Source: Bin87 sp963692995 (lineage in GTDB: Bacteria > Chloroflexota > Dehalococcoidia > Lucifugimonadales > UBA3495). From it: 64,000 bases of DNA. Where the stretch lies: positions 186,001 to 250,000 of the forward strand of contig OY843611.1 of NCBI GenBank assembly GCA_963692995.1. Direction: 5' to 3'. The notes under the pieces were generated by a model. That model had not been told where the DNA came from and did not search any database. It saw only the letters and a list, made by a program, of their open reading frames with translations. Positions 57,156 through 64,000 of the stretch are shown here, piece after piece; position 1 is the first letter of the stretch; every line of letters begins with the position of its first letter. The translations under genes and the position numbers were made by a program.

Positions 57156-57380
57156 TTACGCCGCCGCGCTGGCGGTTTCCCTCCGCGGACCGGCGCCGGC
57201 GGCGACCGCCACGACGTCCCAATATCTTCCGCCTTCACGCTCCTGCCAAGACCCCGTAAAATTCCCATTTTTTACCACTTGGCAAACGGCATCGGACTTA
57301 TCGCCCAGCGTCAGCGTGTTGGTGTCGGCATCGCAGCCCCGCCCTGTACCAAGCGGCGGGAAGTCAGCAGCATGCAACAC
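57156..57380 (-). CDS. Small protein upstream of recR, unknown function
   Basis: 74 residues from a GTG start, with GGAGG six bases upstream; a TTG two codons earlier is too close to that site. Body: CDADTNTLTLGDKSDAVCQV, then FTGSWQEREGGRYWDVVAV. The spacing to recR (5 bases) indicates co-transcription. No family recognised and coding status rests on the ribosome site and open frame. Confidence 0.45.
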   Translation of the reverse strand: MLHAADFPPLGTGRGCDADTNTLTLGDKSDAVCQVVKNGNFTGSWQEREGGRYWDVVAVAAGAGPRRETASAAA

Positions 57381-57563
57381 GGTCAACCTCCAGAGGTAGC
57401 TTCATCAGAGGTAGCTTCATGGTCAGGATATTCGCGTAAACGTCCGGCCAGTCATCCGGCAACGCCGGCGGCGGCGGCAATGCTCTCCGGCAGTCTGATG
57501 CCCCAGCTGAGAGGACATGCGCTCCTTCGTTGTCGTGATGCTCCGACCGGAATATGCGGCATA

Positions 57564-57593
57564 CGCCGGGGCGAATAATTATTCGCCCCGGCG
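57564..57593. repeat. 30-bp perfect palindrome downstream of ybaB
   Basis: CGCCGGGGCGAATAA followed directly by its exact complement, 57564-57593. No T-run on either strand. It lies 28 bases beyond the ybaB stop, so it may end or stabilise that transcript, or be an operator for the recR unit. Confidence 0.75.
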
Positions 57594-57621
57594 TGCCGCT
57601 GCCCAGGCCGGCATAACGGAT

Positions 57622-57924
57622 CTAGAAAAGCCCGGGTATATTCAACCCGCCGGTAACGGCGCCCATCTTCTCGGCGGCCATTTCTTGGGTGCGGGCGAAG
57701 GCGTCGTTGACGGCGGCGGCCACCAGGTCTTGCAGCAGGTCGATATCTTCGGCGGCCTCCGGCTCGATGACGACCGCGGTCACCTCCTGCTTGCCGGTCA
57801 TGGCTACGCGGACCACGCCGCCGCCGGCGGAGCCCTCCACGCTCATATCTTCCAGTTCCTGCTGGGCTTTGGCCAGACGGTTCTGCAACTGCTGGGCCTG
57901 GCGCATCATCTTGCGGTTCATCAT
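57622..57924 (-). CDS. ybaB: YbaB/EbfC nucleoid-associated protein
   Basis: 100 residues. MMRQAQQLQNRLAKAQQELE is the helical start; VRVAMTGKQEVTAVVIEPEA the DNA-binding strand; MGAVTGGLNIPGLF the family C-terminus. YbaB is normally encoded between dnaX and recR, as here. Three 19-bp repeats and a REP element separate it from dnaX. Confidence 0.93.
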   Translation of the reverse strand: MMNRKMMRQAQQLQNRLAKAQQELEDMSVEGSAGGGVVRVAMTGKQEVTAVVIEPEAAEDIDLLQDLVAAAVNDAFARTQEMAAEKMGAVTGGLNIPGLF

Positions 57925-57964
57925 AGTTGGGTCTGGGCCTCCTGCCGGGTTGTGCGGGCTCTTT

Positions 57965-58021
57965 GAAAACTCATCCCGTCATTGAAAACTCATCGCGTCA
58001 TTGAGAACTCATCCCGTCATT
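57965..58021. repeat. Three 19-bp tandem repeats ahead of a REP element
   Basis: GAAAACTCATCCCGTCATT at 57965-57983, a variant with GCG at 57984-58002 and one with GAG at 58003-58021. The last runs straight into the REP palindrome at 58016. Confidence 0.88.
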
Positions 58022-58042
58022 CCCGCGAAAGCGGGAATCCAG
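58016..58042. repeat. REP-like palindrome, copy 4
   Basis: Identical to the copy at 7857 over GTCATTCCCGCGAAAGCGGG and on. It shares the downstream TTCCTGTCGCAGAGGCTT (about 58064-58081). Confidence 0.88.
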
Positions 58043-58140
58043 CGCGCGTAAAGTCCGACCATTATTCCTGTCGCAGAGGCTTTTCCGGGTTCCCGCGCCA
58101 GCAGGAACGACGGTGCAATTTTCAAATCGTCAACTCAAAT

Positions 58141-59892
58141 CTAGTTTTCCTCGATAGGACGGGCGCCCAGGCCGATGGCGGTGCGATACAGCGGGCTGTC
58201 CTGGAGGGAACTGCGGGTTGGGCGAGCGCTGGCGCCAACGGCGCCGGCCAGGGACACCGTGAAGGGATGACGCTCGCCGAAACACTGTTCAATCGCTTGC
58301 TCAATGGTATCACGAACCCGGGGGTCATTCAGTTCTTCCTGCATTCGGTCCAGGTTGGCGGCATTGCTGAAGGGCAGCACCAGCGTCGCGTTGTCATCGG
58401 ACAGGTGAACGCTGTCGGGGCGGCAATCCCGCAGCAGCGCGCCCAAGTTGTACTTGCTGCCCTTTTCCCGACCCAGTCGCCGTACCACTTCTCCCCAGCG
58501 TCCTTGTGGGCTGTCGGGCGCGGCTGCCGGCTGGGGGGAGCGCGCCGGCGGCGGGCCGTCGTTAGCCGGTGGTGGCTGACGCGCCGGCGGCGGCCCGGCG
58601 ACGGGTCGTTGCGGACTTGGCGGCGGCGGAGCGCTGCGGGGCGGCTCCCGGTCCCGTTGCGGCTGTGGCGCGCTACGGGGCGGCTCCCGGTCCCGTTGCG
58701 GCTGTGGCGCGCGCATCCGTTGCGGCGGGGACTGCGTTGGAGCCGGCGCTTCCAGCGACGTTGGGCCGTTAGCCGTTGGGTCGTTATTGGCCAAGGGTAG
58801 GGGCTGGCAGATCTCGGCGGCGGCGATTTCCAGAGGCAGCGACGACGGCGCGTCGTAGCGCAGGTTGGCCTCGCCCCAGATACGCGCCGCCCGCAGGATG
58901 CTGGCGGCGTCGGTCTTTTGCACTGCTGACCGCAGTTCGGCCAGCGTGTCGTCGGGCAGGTCCAGGGTGTCGCCGGCGTCCCAGGCCAGCAGCAGCATGG
59001 CCCGCAGGATGTCCAGGGTTTGCCGGTGCAGCTGGCGGGGCTCGCCGCCTTCCCACACCACCTGGTTGATGGTCTCCAGCGCGCCCGAGGTATTGCCGGC
59101 CAGCATCTGTTGAGCCAGGGACCGGTAGGCGTCGCTGCGCACGATGCCCAGGGTATCCTCGACGTCCCGCAGCGTGATCTCCCGGTCGGCGGATACCGCC
59201 AGCTGCTCCAGCACATTCAGGGCGTCGCGCATGGAGCCGCCGGCGTTGCGGGACACCATGCGCAGGGCGTCGGGCTGTATCGCTACCCCTTCCCGGTCAG
59301 TGATGTAGGCCAGACGGTCGTAGATGGTCTGCCCCGGCAGGCGGCGGAAGTCGTAACGCTGGCAGCGGGAGAGAATGGTCGGCAGGATGCGGTCGGCCTC
59401 GGTGGTGCAGAGGATGAAGACGACGTGGGCCGGCGGTTCCTCCAGCGTCTTGAGGAAGGCGTTGGACGCCTCCCGAGTGAGCATATGGGCTTCGTCGATG
59501 ATATAGACCTTGCGCCGGTTCTGGGCCGGCTGGAAATGCACCTTGTCGCGGATCTCGCGGATTTCCTCCACTCCCCGGTTGCTGGCGGCGTCCAGTTCGA
59601 TGACGTCCAGGTTGCGCCCCTCGTTGATGGACACGCAGATGGCGCATTCTTCGCAGGGGTCGCCGGCCCTCTGGTCAGAGATCTGCGGATGCAGGCAGTT
59701 GATCGCTTTGGCCAGCACGCGGGCCGTAGTCGTCTTGCCGCTGCCCCGCGTCCCGCAGAAGAGGTAGCTATGGCTGACCCGCCCCTGCATCACTGCCTGC
59801 CGCAGCGTGTTGCCAACGTGCTCCTGCCCGGCCAGGTCACTGAAGGTGCCGGGCCGCCATTTGCGGTAATAAACTTGCGAGGAAGTGGTCAT
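58141..59892 (-). CDS. dnaX: DNA polymerase III subunit gamma/tau
   Basis: Clamp-loader ATPase. 583 residues. YYRKWRPGTFSDLAGQEHV, FCGTRGSGKTTTARVLAKAI (Walker A, about 46-54), zinc Cys in CEECAIC with the earlier Cys, VYIIDEAHMLTREASNAFLK (Walker B), FILCTTEADRILPTILSRCQ (SRC). The C-terminal tau-like region has a Pro/Gln/Arg-rich linker (about 365-440) containing two tandem copies of a 13-residue unit (APQPQRDREPPRS). No slippery sequence was recognised for a frameshift product. Confidence 0.96.
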   Translation of the reverse strand: MTTSSQVYYRKWRPGTFSDLAGQEHVGNTLRQAVMQGRVSHSYLFCGTRGSGKTTTARVLAKAINCLHPQISDQRAGDPCEECAICVSINEGRNLDVIELDAASNRGVEEIREIRDKVHFQPAQNRRKVYIIDEAHMLTREASNAFLKTLEEPPAHVVFILCTTEADRILPTILSRCQRYDFRRLPGQTIYDRLAYITDREGVAIQPDALRMVSRNAGGSMRDALNVLEQLAVSADREITLRDVEDTLGIVRSDAYRSLAQQMLAGNTSGALETINQVVWEGGEPRQLHRQTLDILRAMLLLAWDAGDTLDLPDDTLAELRSAVQKTDAASILRAARIWGEANLRYDAPSSLPLEIAAAEICQPLPLANNDPTANGPTSLEAPAPTQSPPQRMRAPQPQRDREPPRSAPQPQRDREPPRSAPPPPSPQRPVAGPPPARQPPPANDGPPPARSPQPAAAPDSPQGRWGEVVRRLGREKGSKYNLGALLRDCRPDSVHLSDDNATLVLPFSNAANLDRMQEELNDPRVRDTIEQAIEQCFGERHPFTVSLAGAVGASARPTRSSLQDSPLYRTAIGLGARPIEEN

Positions 59893-60083
59893 AATTTGAG
59901 GCGAATCTGCGCTGGGGAGTCCCGCCTAACTATAACGCCAACGGCCCCGCCGGTGCCACAGCAAGGCCGTTGGCAATTGCGCCGTCTTTAGCCAACTCCG
60001 CCGGCGGAGTTGGTTTGAGATTGGGGAATCGCGCACGGCGGGCTTTGCTCCGGTTCACATCGACTGCTATTGCCAAGGTCTTC

Positions 60084-60108
60084 CGGATTCCTGCTTTCGT
60101 GGGAATCC
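60084..60108. repeat. REP-like palindrome, copy 5 (diverged)
   Basis: GGATTCCTGCTTTCGTGGGA and on, same structure as the other copies with two or three arm changes. Confidence 0.65.
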
Positions 60109-60150
60109 GGAATTGCCGGCTGTCGCAGAACAAGGCGGTTATAGAGACGC

Positions 60151-60179
60151 CTGGATTCCCGCTTTCGCGGGAATGACGG
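60151..60179. repeat. REP-like palindrome, copy 6
   Basis: CTGGATTCCCGCTTTCGCGGGAATGACGG, identical to the copy at 43072. Confidence 0.85.
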
Positions 60180-60326
60180 AAGCGGGGGAATGATGGAAGA
60201 TGGGCGGAGGGTGAATTTGGGGAGTTCGCAATTCCCTCCGAAACTGCCACCACTATTGCCCTCTGCCTTACGCCGTATGTACACTCCGGCCCAATGTAAC
60301 CTCTACCGTACCGGGAGGTGTGTCTA

Positions 60327-60530
60327 ATGCCGATTTCCGATGAAACTATGAAGCGGATTATTGCCGAATATGGCGGGTTTGAGCTGTCCGACGCCGAGCT
60401 GGAGCTGGTTAAGCCGGAGCTGGAGAACTACTTGACCGAGTTGCAGAATCTGCGCGATCTCGACCTGTCCGACGTTATGTCCGCCCGCTTGCTCCGTCCG
60501 GCGGATGGAGGAGGAGAAGCTGATGCCTAG
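60327..60530 (+). CDS. gatC: GatC/AtzG-like small subunit
   Basis: 67 residues. The family's amphipathic helix (AEYGGFELSDAELELVKPEL) and LQNLRDLDLSDVMSARLLRP are recognisable. ATG 60327 is preferred over the upstream GTG because GGGAGG lies 9 bases before it. It overlaps the amidase gene by 8 bases and would form a heterodimer with it. It is shorter than typical GatC (about 95), closer to AtzG-like partners of AtzE hydrolases, so membership in a tRNA amidotransferase is not certain; no gatB is present in the window. Confidence 0.75.
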   Translation: MPISDETMKRIIAEYGGFELSDAELELVKPELENYLTELQNLRDLDLSDVMSARLLRPADGGGEADA

Positions 60531-61947
60531 CTCCGAACTGCTCAAGCTGACCATTTCCGAAATCGCCCCCCTGATCCAGGCGCGGGAGGTATCTCCCGTT
60601 GACCTCGTTGCGGCGGCGCTGGCCGAGGCCGAAAGGCAGCAGCCAACCCTCAACTCCTTCATCACCATCATGGGCGAGGCGGCGCTGGCCCAGGCCGAGG
60701 AGGCCGAAGCTGCCCTGTCCCGCGGCGAATACCGCGGCCCCCTCCACGGCATACCCATCGGCATCAAGGACAACATCGCCACCGGCGGCATCCGGACCAC
60801 CCTGGGAACCAAAGTGCTGAGGGATCACGTGCCCGACGAGGATGCCGACGTGGTTCGCCGCTGCAAAGCAGCCGGCGCCATCATCATCGGCAAGGAGAAC
60901 CTGGAGGAGTTCGCCGCCGGCGCAACCTCCAACAACCCTCATTACGGCGCAGTGCACAACCCCTGGAACGTTGACCATATCCCTGGGGGTTCCAGCGGCG
61001 GCGGCGGCGCGAATGTAGCGGCCGGCGTTACCTTCGCGTCCCTGGGCACCGATCTGGGCGGCTCGGTGCGTCTGCCCGGCTCCTTCTGCGGCGTCGTGGG
61101 CCTTAAGCAGACCTTCGGGCGGGTGAGCCAGCGCGGTCTGCTGGTGACCAGTTTCAACGGTGACCACATCGGCCCCATGACCCGCTCCGTCCGCGACAGC
61201 GCGTTGGTGTTGCAGGCCATCGCCGGCTACGACCCGTTGGATCCCAGCACCGTGCCGGTTCCCGTGGACGACTACGCCCTGATCCTGGAGCGCGGCATCA
61301 GCGGCCTCACCATGGGCATCCCGTCCAACTACTACTACGACCACCTGGCCCCCGAGGTGGAAGCCGCCGTGCGCCGGGCCATCGCCGCCCTGGAAGAGTT
61401 GGGCGTAGCCAGCCGCGAGGTCAGCGTGCCCAGTATGCAATACGCTGGCGCCCTCCGCTTCTCCAGCATGGCCGACAGCGTGGTTACCCACGAACCCTAC
61501 ATCACATCCAGCCGCGAGGACTACGGCCCCGATACCCTGTACCGCACCCTGGCGGGCCAGTTCGTGCTGGGCCGGGACTACTCCAAGGCGATGAAGGTGC
61601 AGCGTCTCATCAAGGAGGAACACGCCCGCGTCTTGCAGGAGGTGGACTTCCTGGTGACGCCGACCACGCCGCTGCCCGCCCCGCGCATCGACGCCGACAG
61701 CATCGATGCCGAAGGCCGGCGCCAGAAGGTGCGCGGCCCCGGATCCGGTCACGTCTCCCGCAACACCAGCCCGATGAACGCGACGGGCTTCCCCGCCATC
61801 ACCGTGCCCTGCGGCTTCAGCGCGGCGGGTCTGCCCATCGGCCTCCAGTTCATCGCCCGCCCGTGGGAGGAAGGCAACCTATTCCGCATCGCCCACGCTT
61901 ACGAGGGCGTTTCGCCCAGCCGGGGCGTATGGCCCAATTTGGAGTAA
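60523..61947 (+). CDS. gatA: Amidase-signature enzyme (GatA/AtzE-like)
   Basis: 474 residues. Catalytic Lys in IPIGIKDNIATGG, Gly/Ser-rich signature IPGGSSGGGGANVAAG with the cis-Ser, and LGTDLGGSVRLPGSFCGVVG with the catalytic Ser. ATG 60523 has a GGAGGAGGAG site 7 bases upstream; an ATG at 60505 is less well placed. In GatA the signature usually reads GSSGGSAAAVA and GSDTGGSIRQPA; the GGGGANVA and LPGSF variants here point to a different amide or biuret-type substrate. Overlap with gatC indicates coupled translation. Confidence 0.85.
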   Translation: MPSSELLKLTISEIAPLIQAREVSPVDLVAAALAEAERQQPTLNSFITIMGEAALAQAEEAEAALSRGEYRGPLHGIPIGIKDNIATGGIRTTLGTKVLRDHVPDEDADVVRRCKAAGAIIIGKENLEEFAAGATSNNPHYGAVHNPWNVDHIPGGSSGGGGANVAAGVTFASLGTDLGGSVRLPGSFCGVVGLKQTFGRVSQRGLLVTSFNGDHIGPMTRSVRDSALVLQAIAGYDPLDPSTVPVPVDDYALILERGISGLTMGIPSNYYYDHLAPEVEAAVRRAIAALEELGVASREVSVPSMQYAGALRFSSMADSVVTHEPYITSSREDYGPDTLYRTLAGQFVLGRDYSKAMKVQRLIKEEHARVLQEVDFLVTPTTPLPAPRIDADSIDAEGRRQKVRGPGSGHVSRNTSPMNATGFPAITVPCGFSAAGLPIGLQFIARPWEEGNLFRIAHAYEGVSPSRGVWPNLE

Positions 61948-62007
61948 TGTTGTCATGGAGTAACGTCGTCAAGCGGCCAAGCAAAATCAGTATGGTAGAA
62001 TCAAGCC

Positions 62008-62442
62008 ATGGCGCGGGGCGGAATCCGGGACGGGATCAAGTCAATACCTCGCCACCTCCGGAATTGGCTGATACAGCCGGAAGGCTGGCAAGTCCGGCAT
62101 TTTGCGGCCTCGCCCTTCGGCGCCGGGCTCATGACTTGGTTCTGGACAGGGCAGCTGCGATTTTGGGAGCATTGGGATGCGGTAGCAGAGATGGCAAGTT
62201 TGGGCGCCATCTCCTACGGCATTATCGCGGTATTGGCAGAAGGAGGCTTTAGATTGTTTTACACGTTGTCGCAGATTGGCAAGGATAAGGAAAGGCGGGA
62301 ACGAGAGCTGGTTGAAATAAGAGCCCAAGGGCAAGCTGACGGCGCTGCTGAAGAACGCAAACGATGGCAGGCATGGAACGCGGCTCGCGAGCAGGCGCTT
62401 GCTGAAGGACGCGAATTCAACGACCCTCCGCCGGGAATCTAG
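62008..62442 (+). CDS. Hypothetical protein with a membrane segment and charged C-terminal helix
   Basis: 144 residues. A hydrophobic stretch at about 60-85 (VAEMASLGAISYGIIAVLAEGG) is followed by a long charged helix, KERRERELVEIRAQGQADGA, probably coiled coil. The N-terminus (WLIQPEGWQVRHFAA) is polar. Function unknown; no family recognised. It stands alone between gatA and the Uma2 gene. Confidence 0.5.
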   Translation: MARGGIRDGIKSIPRHLRNWLIQPEGWQVRHFAASPFGAGLMTWFWTGQLRFWEHWDAVAEMASLGAISYGIIAVLAEGGFRLFYTLSQIGKDKERRERELVEIRAQGQADGAAEERKRWQAWNAAREQALAEGREFNDPPPGI

Positions 62443-62456
62443 TCGGCGCTAATCGT

Positions 62457-63158
62457 CTAGCCGTTTTGCCGGCGGCGAAGTTCCGCTTCCAGCTCTCGAA
62501 CCCGAGCCTCGGCGGCCTCGGCGCGTTCCCGCTGGTCCGCGTAGGTTAGGATGTGCCGTCCGGTAGCCGGGTCGTACCAGGCCAGCTGGCCGTTTTCCCA
62601 TCTAATGTGGAGGTTCAGAACTGTGCTGTATCCTTGCAGCGCCCCTTCCGCCACTTCCGCGATGGGAATGGGTTCATATTCACTGCCCACCAGCCGGTCG
62701 CCGGCCAACCGGGGGTTGCGGCTCCGCAGGCTCTCGTCAAAGCGCCAGTATTCCGGAATGCCCAGCGCGGCGTAATCGTTGCGTTTGGCCGTAGCGTCGG
62801 TGCGCCGGGCGCTGGGGGATGCGACTTCCAGGACAAAATCAGGCGGTTTGCCCTGGTCTGCGATGACGTAAGCCCGGCGGCGATGATAGGTCTCCGGGGC
62901 GACGTCGAAGGCGATGAGCAGGTCGGGATAGCGTAGCCCGGTCATATCCCGAGTTGGCGCCAGCGCCAGGTAACGCTGGCCGGCCACCAGGGTGGTGTCG
63001 GGATTGCCGAAGTGGATGGCCAGATGGTGGACGTTGCCGTTGGCGGCGAGGTGGTCGAAGTCGGTCAACTTATCTTCGGGGATTTCCGGCGGGTCCGGAA
63101 ACACCAGGAATTCCTCGGGTTGTTCGATCTTGGCGATGGGGCGGTCGGCGGTGGTCAT
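62457..63158 (-). CDS. Uma2-family PD-(D/E)xK nuclease-like protein
   Basis: 233 residues. PDLLIAFDV, then PDFVLEVASPSARRTDATAKRNDYAALGIPEYW is the Uma2 signature (D-ExxS and the YxxxGIPEYW strand). A C-terminal coiled coil (QRERAEAAEARVRELEAELR). Uma2 genes are abundant in Chloroflexota and Cyanobacteria; their role is unclear. A decayed relative is at 45079. ATG 63158; the upstream ribosome site is GGTG-type and weak. Confidence 0.85.
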   Translation of the reverse strand: MTTADRPIAKIEQPEEFLVFPDPPEIPEDKLTDFDHLAANGNVHHLAIHFGNPDTTLVAGQRYLALAPTRDMTGLRYPDLLIAFDVAPETYHRRRAYVIADQGKPPDFVLEVASPSARRTDATAKRNDYAALGIPEYWRFDESLRSRNPRLAGDRLVGSEYEPIPIAEVAEGALQGYSTVLNLHIRWENGQLAWYDPATGRHILTYADQRERAEAAEARVRELEAELRRRQNG

Positions 63159-63275
63159 GCTGCACCTCGCTGCCTCACGGGGCGGTGAACCGGATCATAC
63201 CGGCGCTGGAAATACGGGAAGCGCCGGCCATGACCCGATGCAACTGCCGCCCCGTGCAATGGCTGATCGGCAGCC

Positions 63276-64000
63276 TTATCCCGTCGCAATCCAGTCAACT
63301 ACCCGCTCCGCCACCATGATGACGGTGGGGTGGATGCCTCCCGACCGGGGGACCCGGGGCATTACCGAAGCGTCGGCCACCCACAGACCCTGCACTCCCC
63401 GCACCCGGCAGTACTGGTCAACCACGGCCATTCCATCGCCGTCCGGCCCCATGCGGCAGGTGCCGGAAACGTGGCGGGCCGTGCCCACGGTCTGCCGCGC
63501 CCAAAGATCCAGCGCAGCGTCGTCGTTCAGGATATCGTCCGGCGGGTTGATGCGAAAGTCGAACACGTCTTTGAAGGCGTCCGACTCCAGCAGCTTCGCT
63601 CCCTTGCGCAGTCCATCGCGGATGCGCCGGGCGTCGTTGGGATGATGCAAGTACCGGTAGTTGAACTCGGGCTGGACACTGGGATCGGAAGACGCCAGCT
63701 GCACGAAGCCGGAACCGTCGGGCAGCCCCAGGGTGCAGGAGAGGCGCGCCGCCCGTTCCGGCGGAACGTCGCCGGTGTTGTAGCGGGTGCGCACGCCGGC
63801 AACCTTCTCCTCCCGCTCGTCAACCACCGTGCTGCTGCGGAGCGCCATGTCGTTGGTGTACTCGGAACCCTCGGCGGAGTAGTGCAGGCTAAAGTGCGGC
63901 GCGTCCAGGTCGCCGATGAGGGTCTTGCCGTCCTTCACCTTGTAGGTGATGTGGGCGCTGAGGTGGTTCCACAATCCCTGGCCGACGCCGGGGCTGTCGT
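63276..64000 (-). CDS. GMC oxidoreductase, C-terminal part (5' end outside window)
   Basis: FAD-dependent glucose-methanol-choline oxidoreductase. About 241 residues visible; the frame stays open to the window edge, upstream of a Met at 63974 (GVGQGLWNHLSAHITYKV). HVSGTCRMGPDGDGMAVVD is the catalytic-His region, and VADASVMPRVPRSGGIHPTV followed by MVAERVVDWI is the GMC second signature. FAD-binding N-terminus not in the window. It probably oxidises an alcohol; the substrate is unknown. Confidence 0.9.
   Translation of the reverse strand, partial: DSPGVGQGLWNHLSAHITYKVKDGKTLIGDLDAPHFSLHYSAEGSEYTNDMALRSSTVVDEREEKVAGVRTRYNTGDVPPERAARLSCTLGLPDGSGFVQLASSDPSVQPEFNYRYLHHPNDARRIRDGLRKGAKLLESDAFKDVFDFRINPPDDILNDDAALDLWARQTVGTARHVSGTCRMGPDGDGMAVVDQYCRVRGVQGLWVADASVMPRVPRSGGIHPTVIMVAERVVDWIATG

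Larger units (their letters stand above)
59893..60326. other. Intergenic region with two REP-like copies and a palindrome
   Basis: No gene. It holds a perfect 22-bp palindrome CCAACTCCGCC/GGCGGAGTTGG (59992-60013, followed by TTTGAG), a diverged REP copy (60084-60108) and a consensus REP copy (60151-60179) with the TGTCGCAGA motif in between (about 60121). The gatC leader follows. Confidence 0.7.

Noticed and set aside
57965..58021. Possible CRISPR-like repeats next to dnaX
   Set aside because: Three head-to-tail 19-bp units with no unique spacers.

Overview
The window is GC-rich, densely coded bacterial DNA with mostly short intergenic gaps and some TTG/GTG starts. The gene set suggests a Chloroflexota bacterium, possibly of the Dehalococcoidia/SAR202 type: luciferase-like flavin monooxygenases, a Co-type nitrile hydratase, a DnaJ-HspR-ClpC heat-shock cluster, an actinobacterial-type RpiB, a CysO-type CysM with MoeB, and a UbiA-family phosphoribosyltransferase. 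No rRNA or tRNA gene was seen, so the taxonomic call is inference. Both ends cut genes: serS at the left, a GMC oxidoreductase at the right.

Layout. 1-5.1 kb: end of serS, then a Type III restriction-modification operon (mod-res). The mod gene carries a long AG dinucleotide tract that puts it out of frame. 5.1-9.8 kb: NodB-type deacetylase, a nitrile hydratase whose beta subunit is split into two genes, two D-threonine-aldolase-like PLP proteins (one lacking the PLP lysine), and the nitrile hydratase alpha subunit. 9.8-17.2 kb: coiled-coil nuclease-like protein, rpiB diverging from a zinc dehydrogenase, a flavin monooxygenase, cysM-moeB with an Rrf2 regulator, and a thioesterase. 17.3-24 kb: membrane protein, larB, two tandem near-duplicate membrane glycosyltransferase genes each broken by a poly-C tract (22 and 28 C), and a UbiA-family transferase. 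24-28 kb: clpC-hspR-dnaJ. 28-44 kb: an unknown P-loop-like protein, a transporter, a second flavin monooxygenase, a fused MNT-HEPN protein, hydrolases and methyltransferases, a pair of divergent tubulin/FtsZ-like paralogues, a metal-site-less M50 homologue, a molybdopterin oxidoreductase with its reductase, and nadE. 45-46.9 kb: a graveyard of gene fragments with lower GC. 47-64 kb: transporter, a two-gene ATPase/TOPRIM system, uvrA with an unusual linker, accB/accC, recO, recR, ybaB, dnaX, gatC/gatA and a Uma2 nuclease.

The most striking theme is simple-sequence repeats placed inside coding regions: (AG)29 in the DNA methyltransferase and C22/C28 in two surface glycosyltransferase paralogues. 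At all three loci the present repeat number leaves the gene out of frame, and a small change restores a full-length product. This fits phase variation of both the epigenome (a phasevarion) and a surface polymer in an environmental lineage. The second theme is the tandem tubulin/FtsZ-like pair at 36.8-39.9 kb. The third is several homologues that have lost catalytic residues. All family assignments come from reading motifs by eye; no database search was run.
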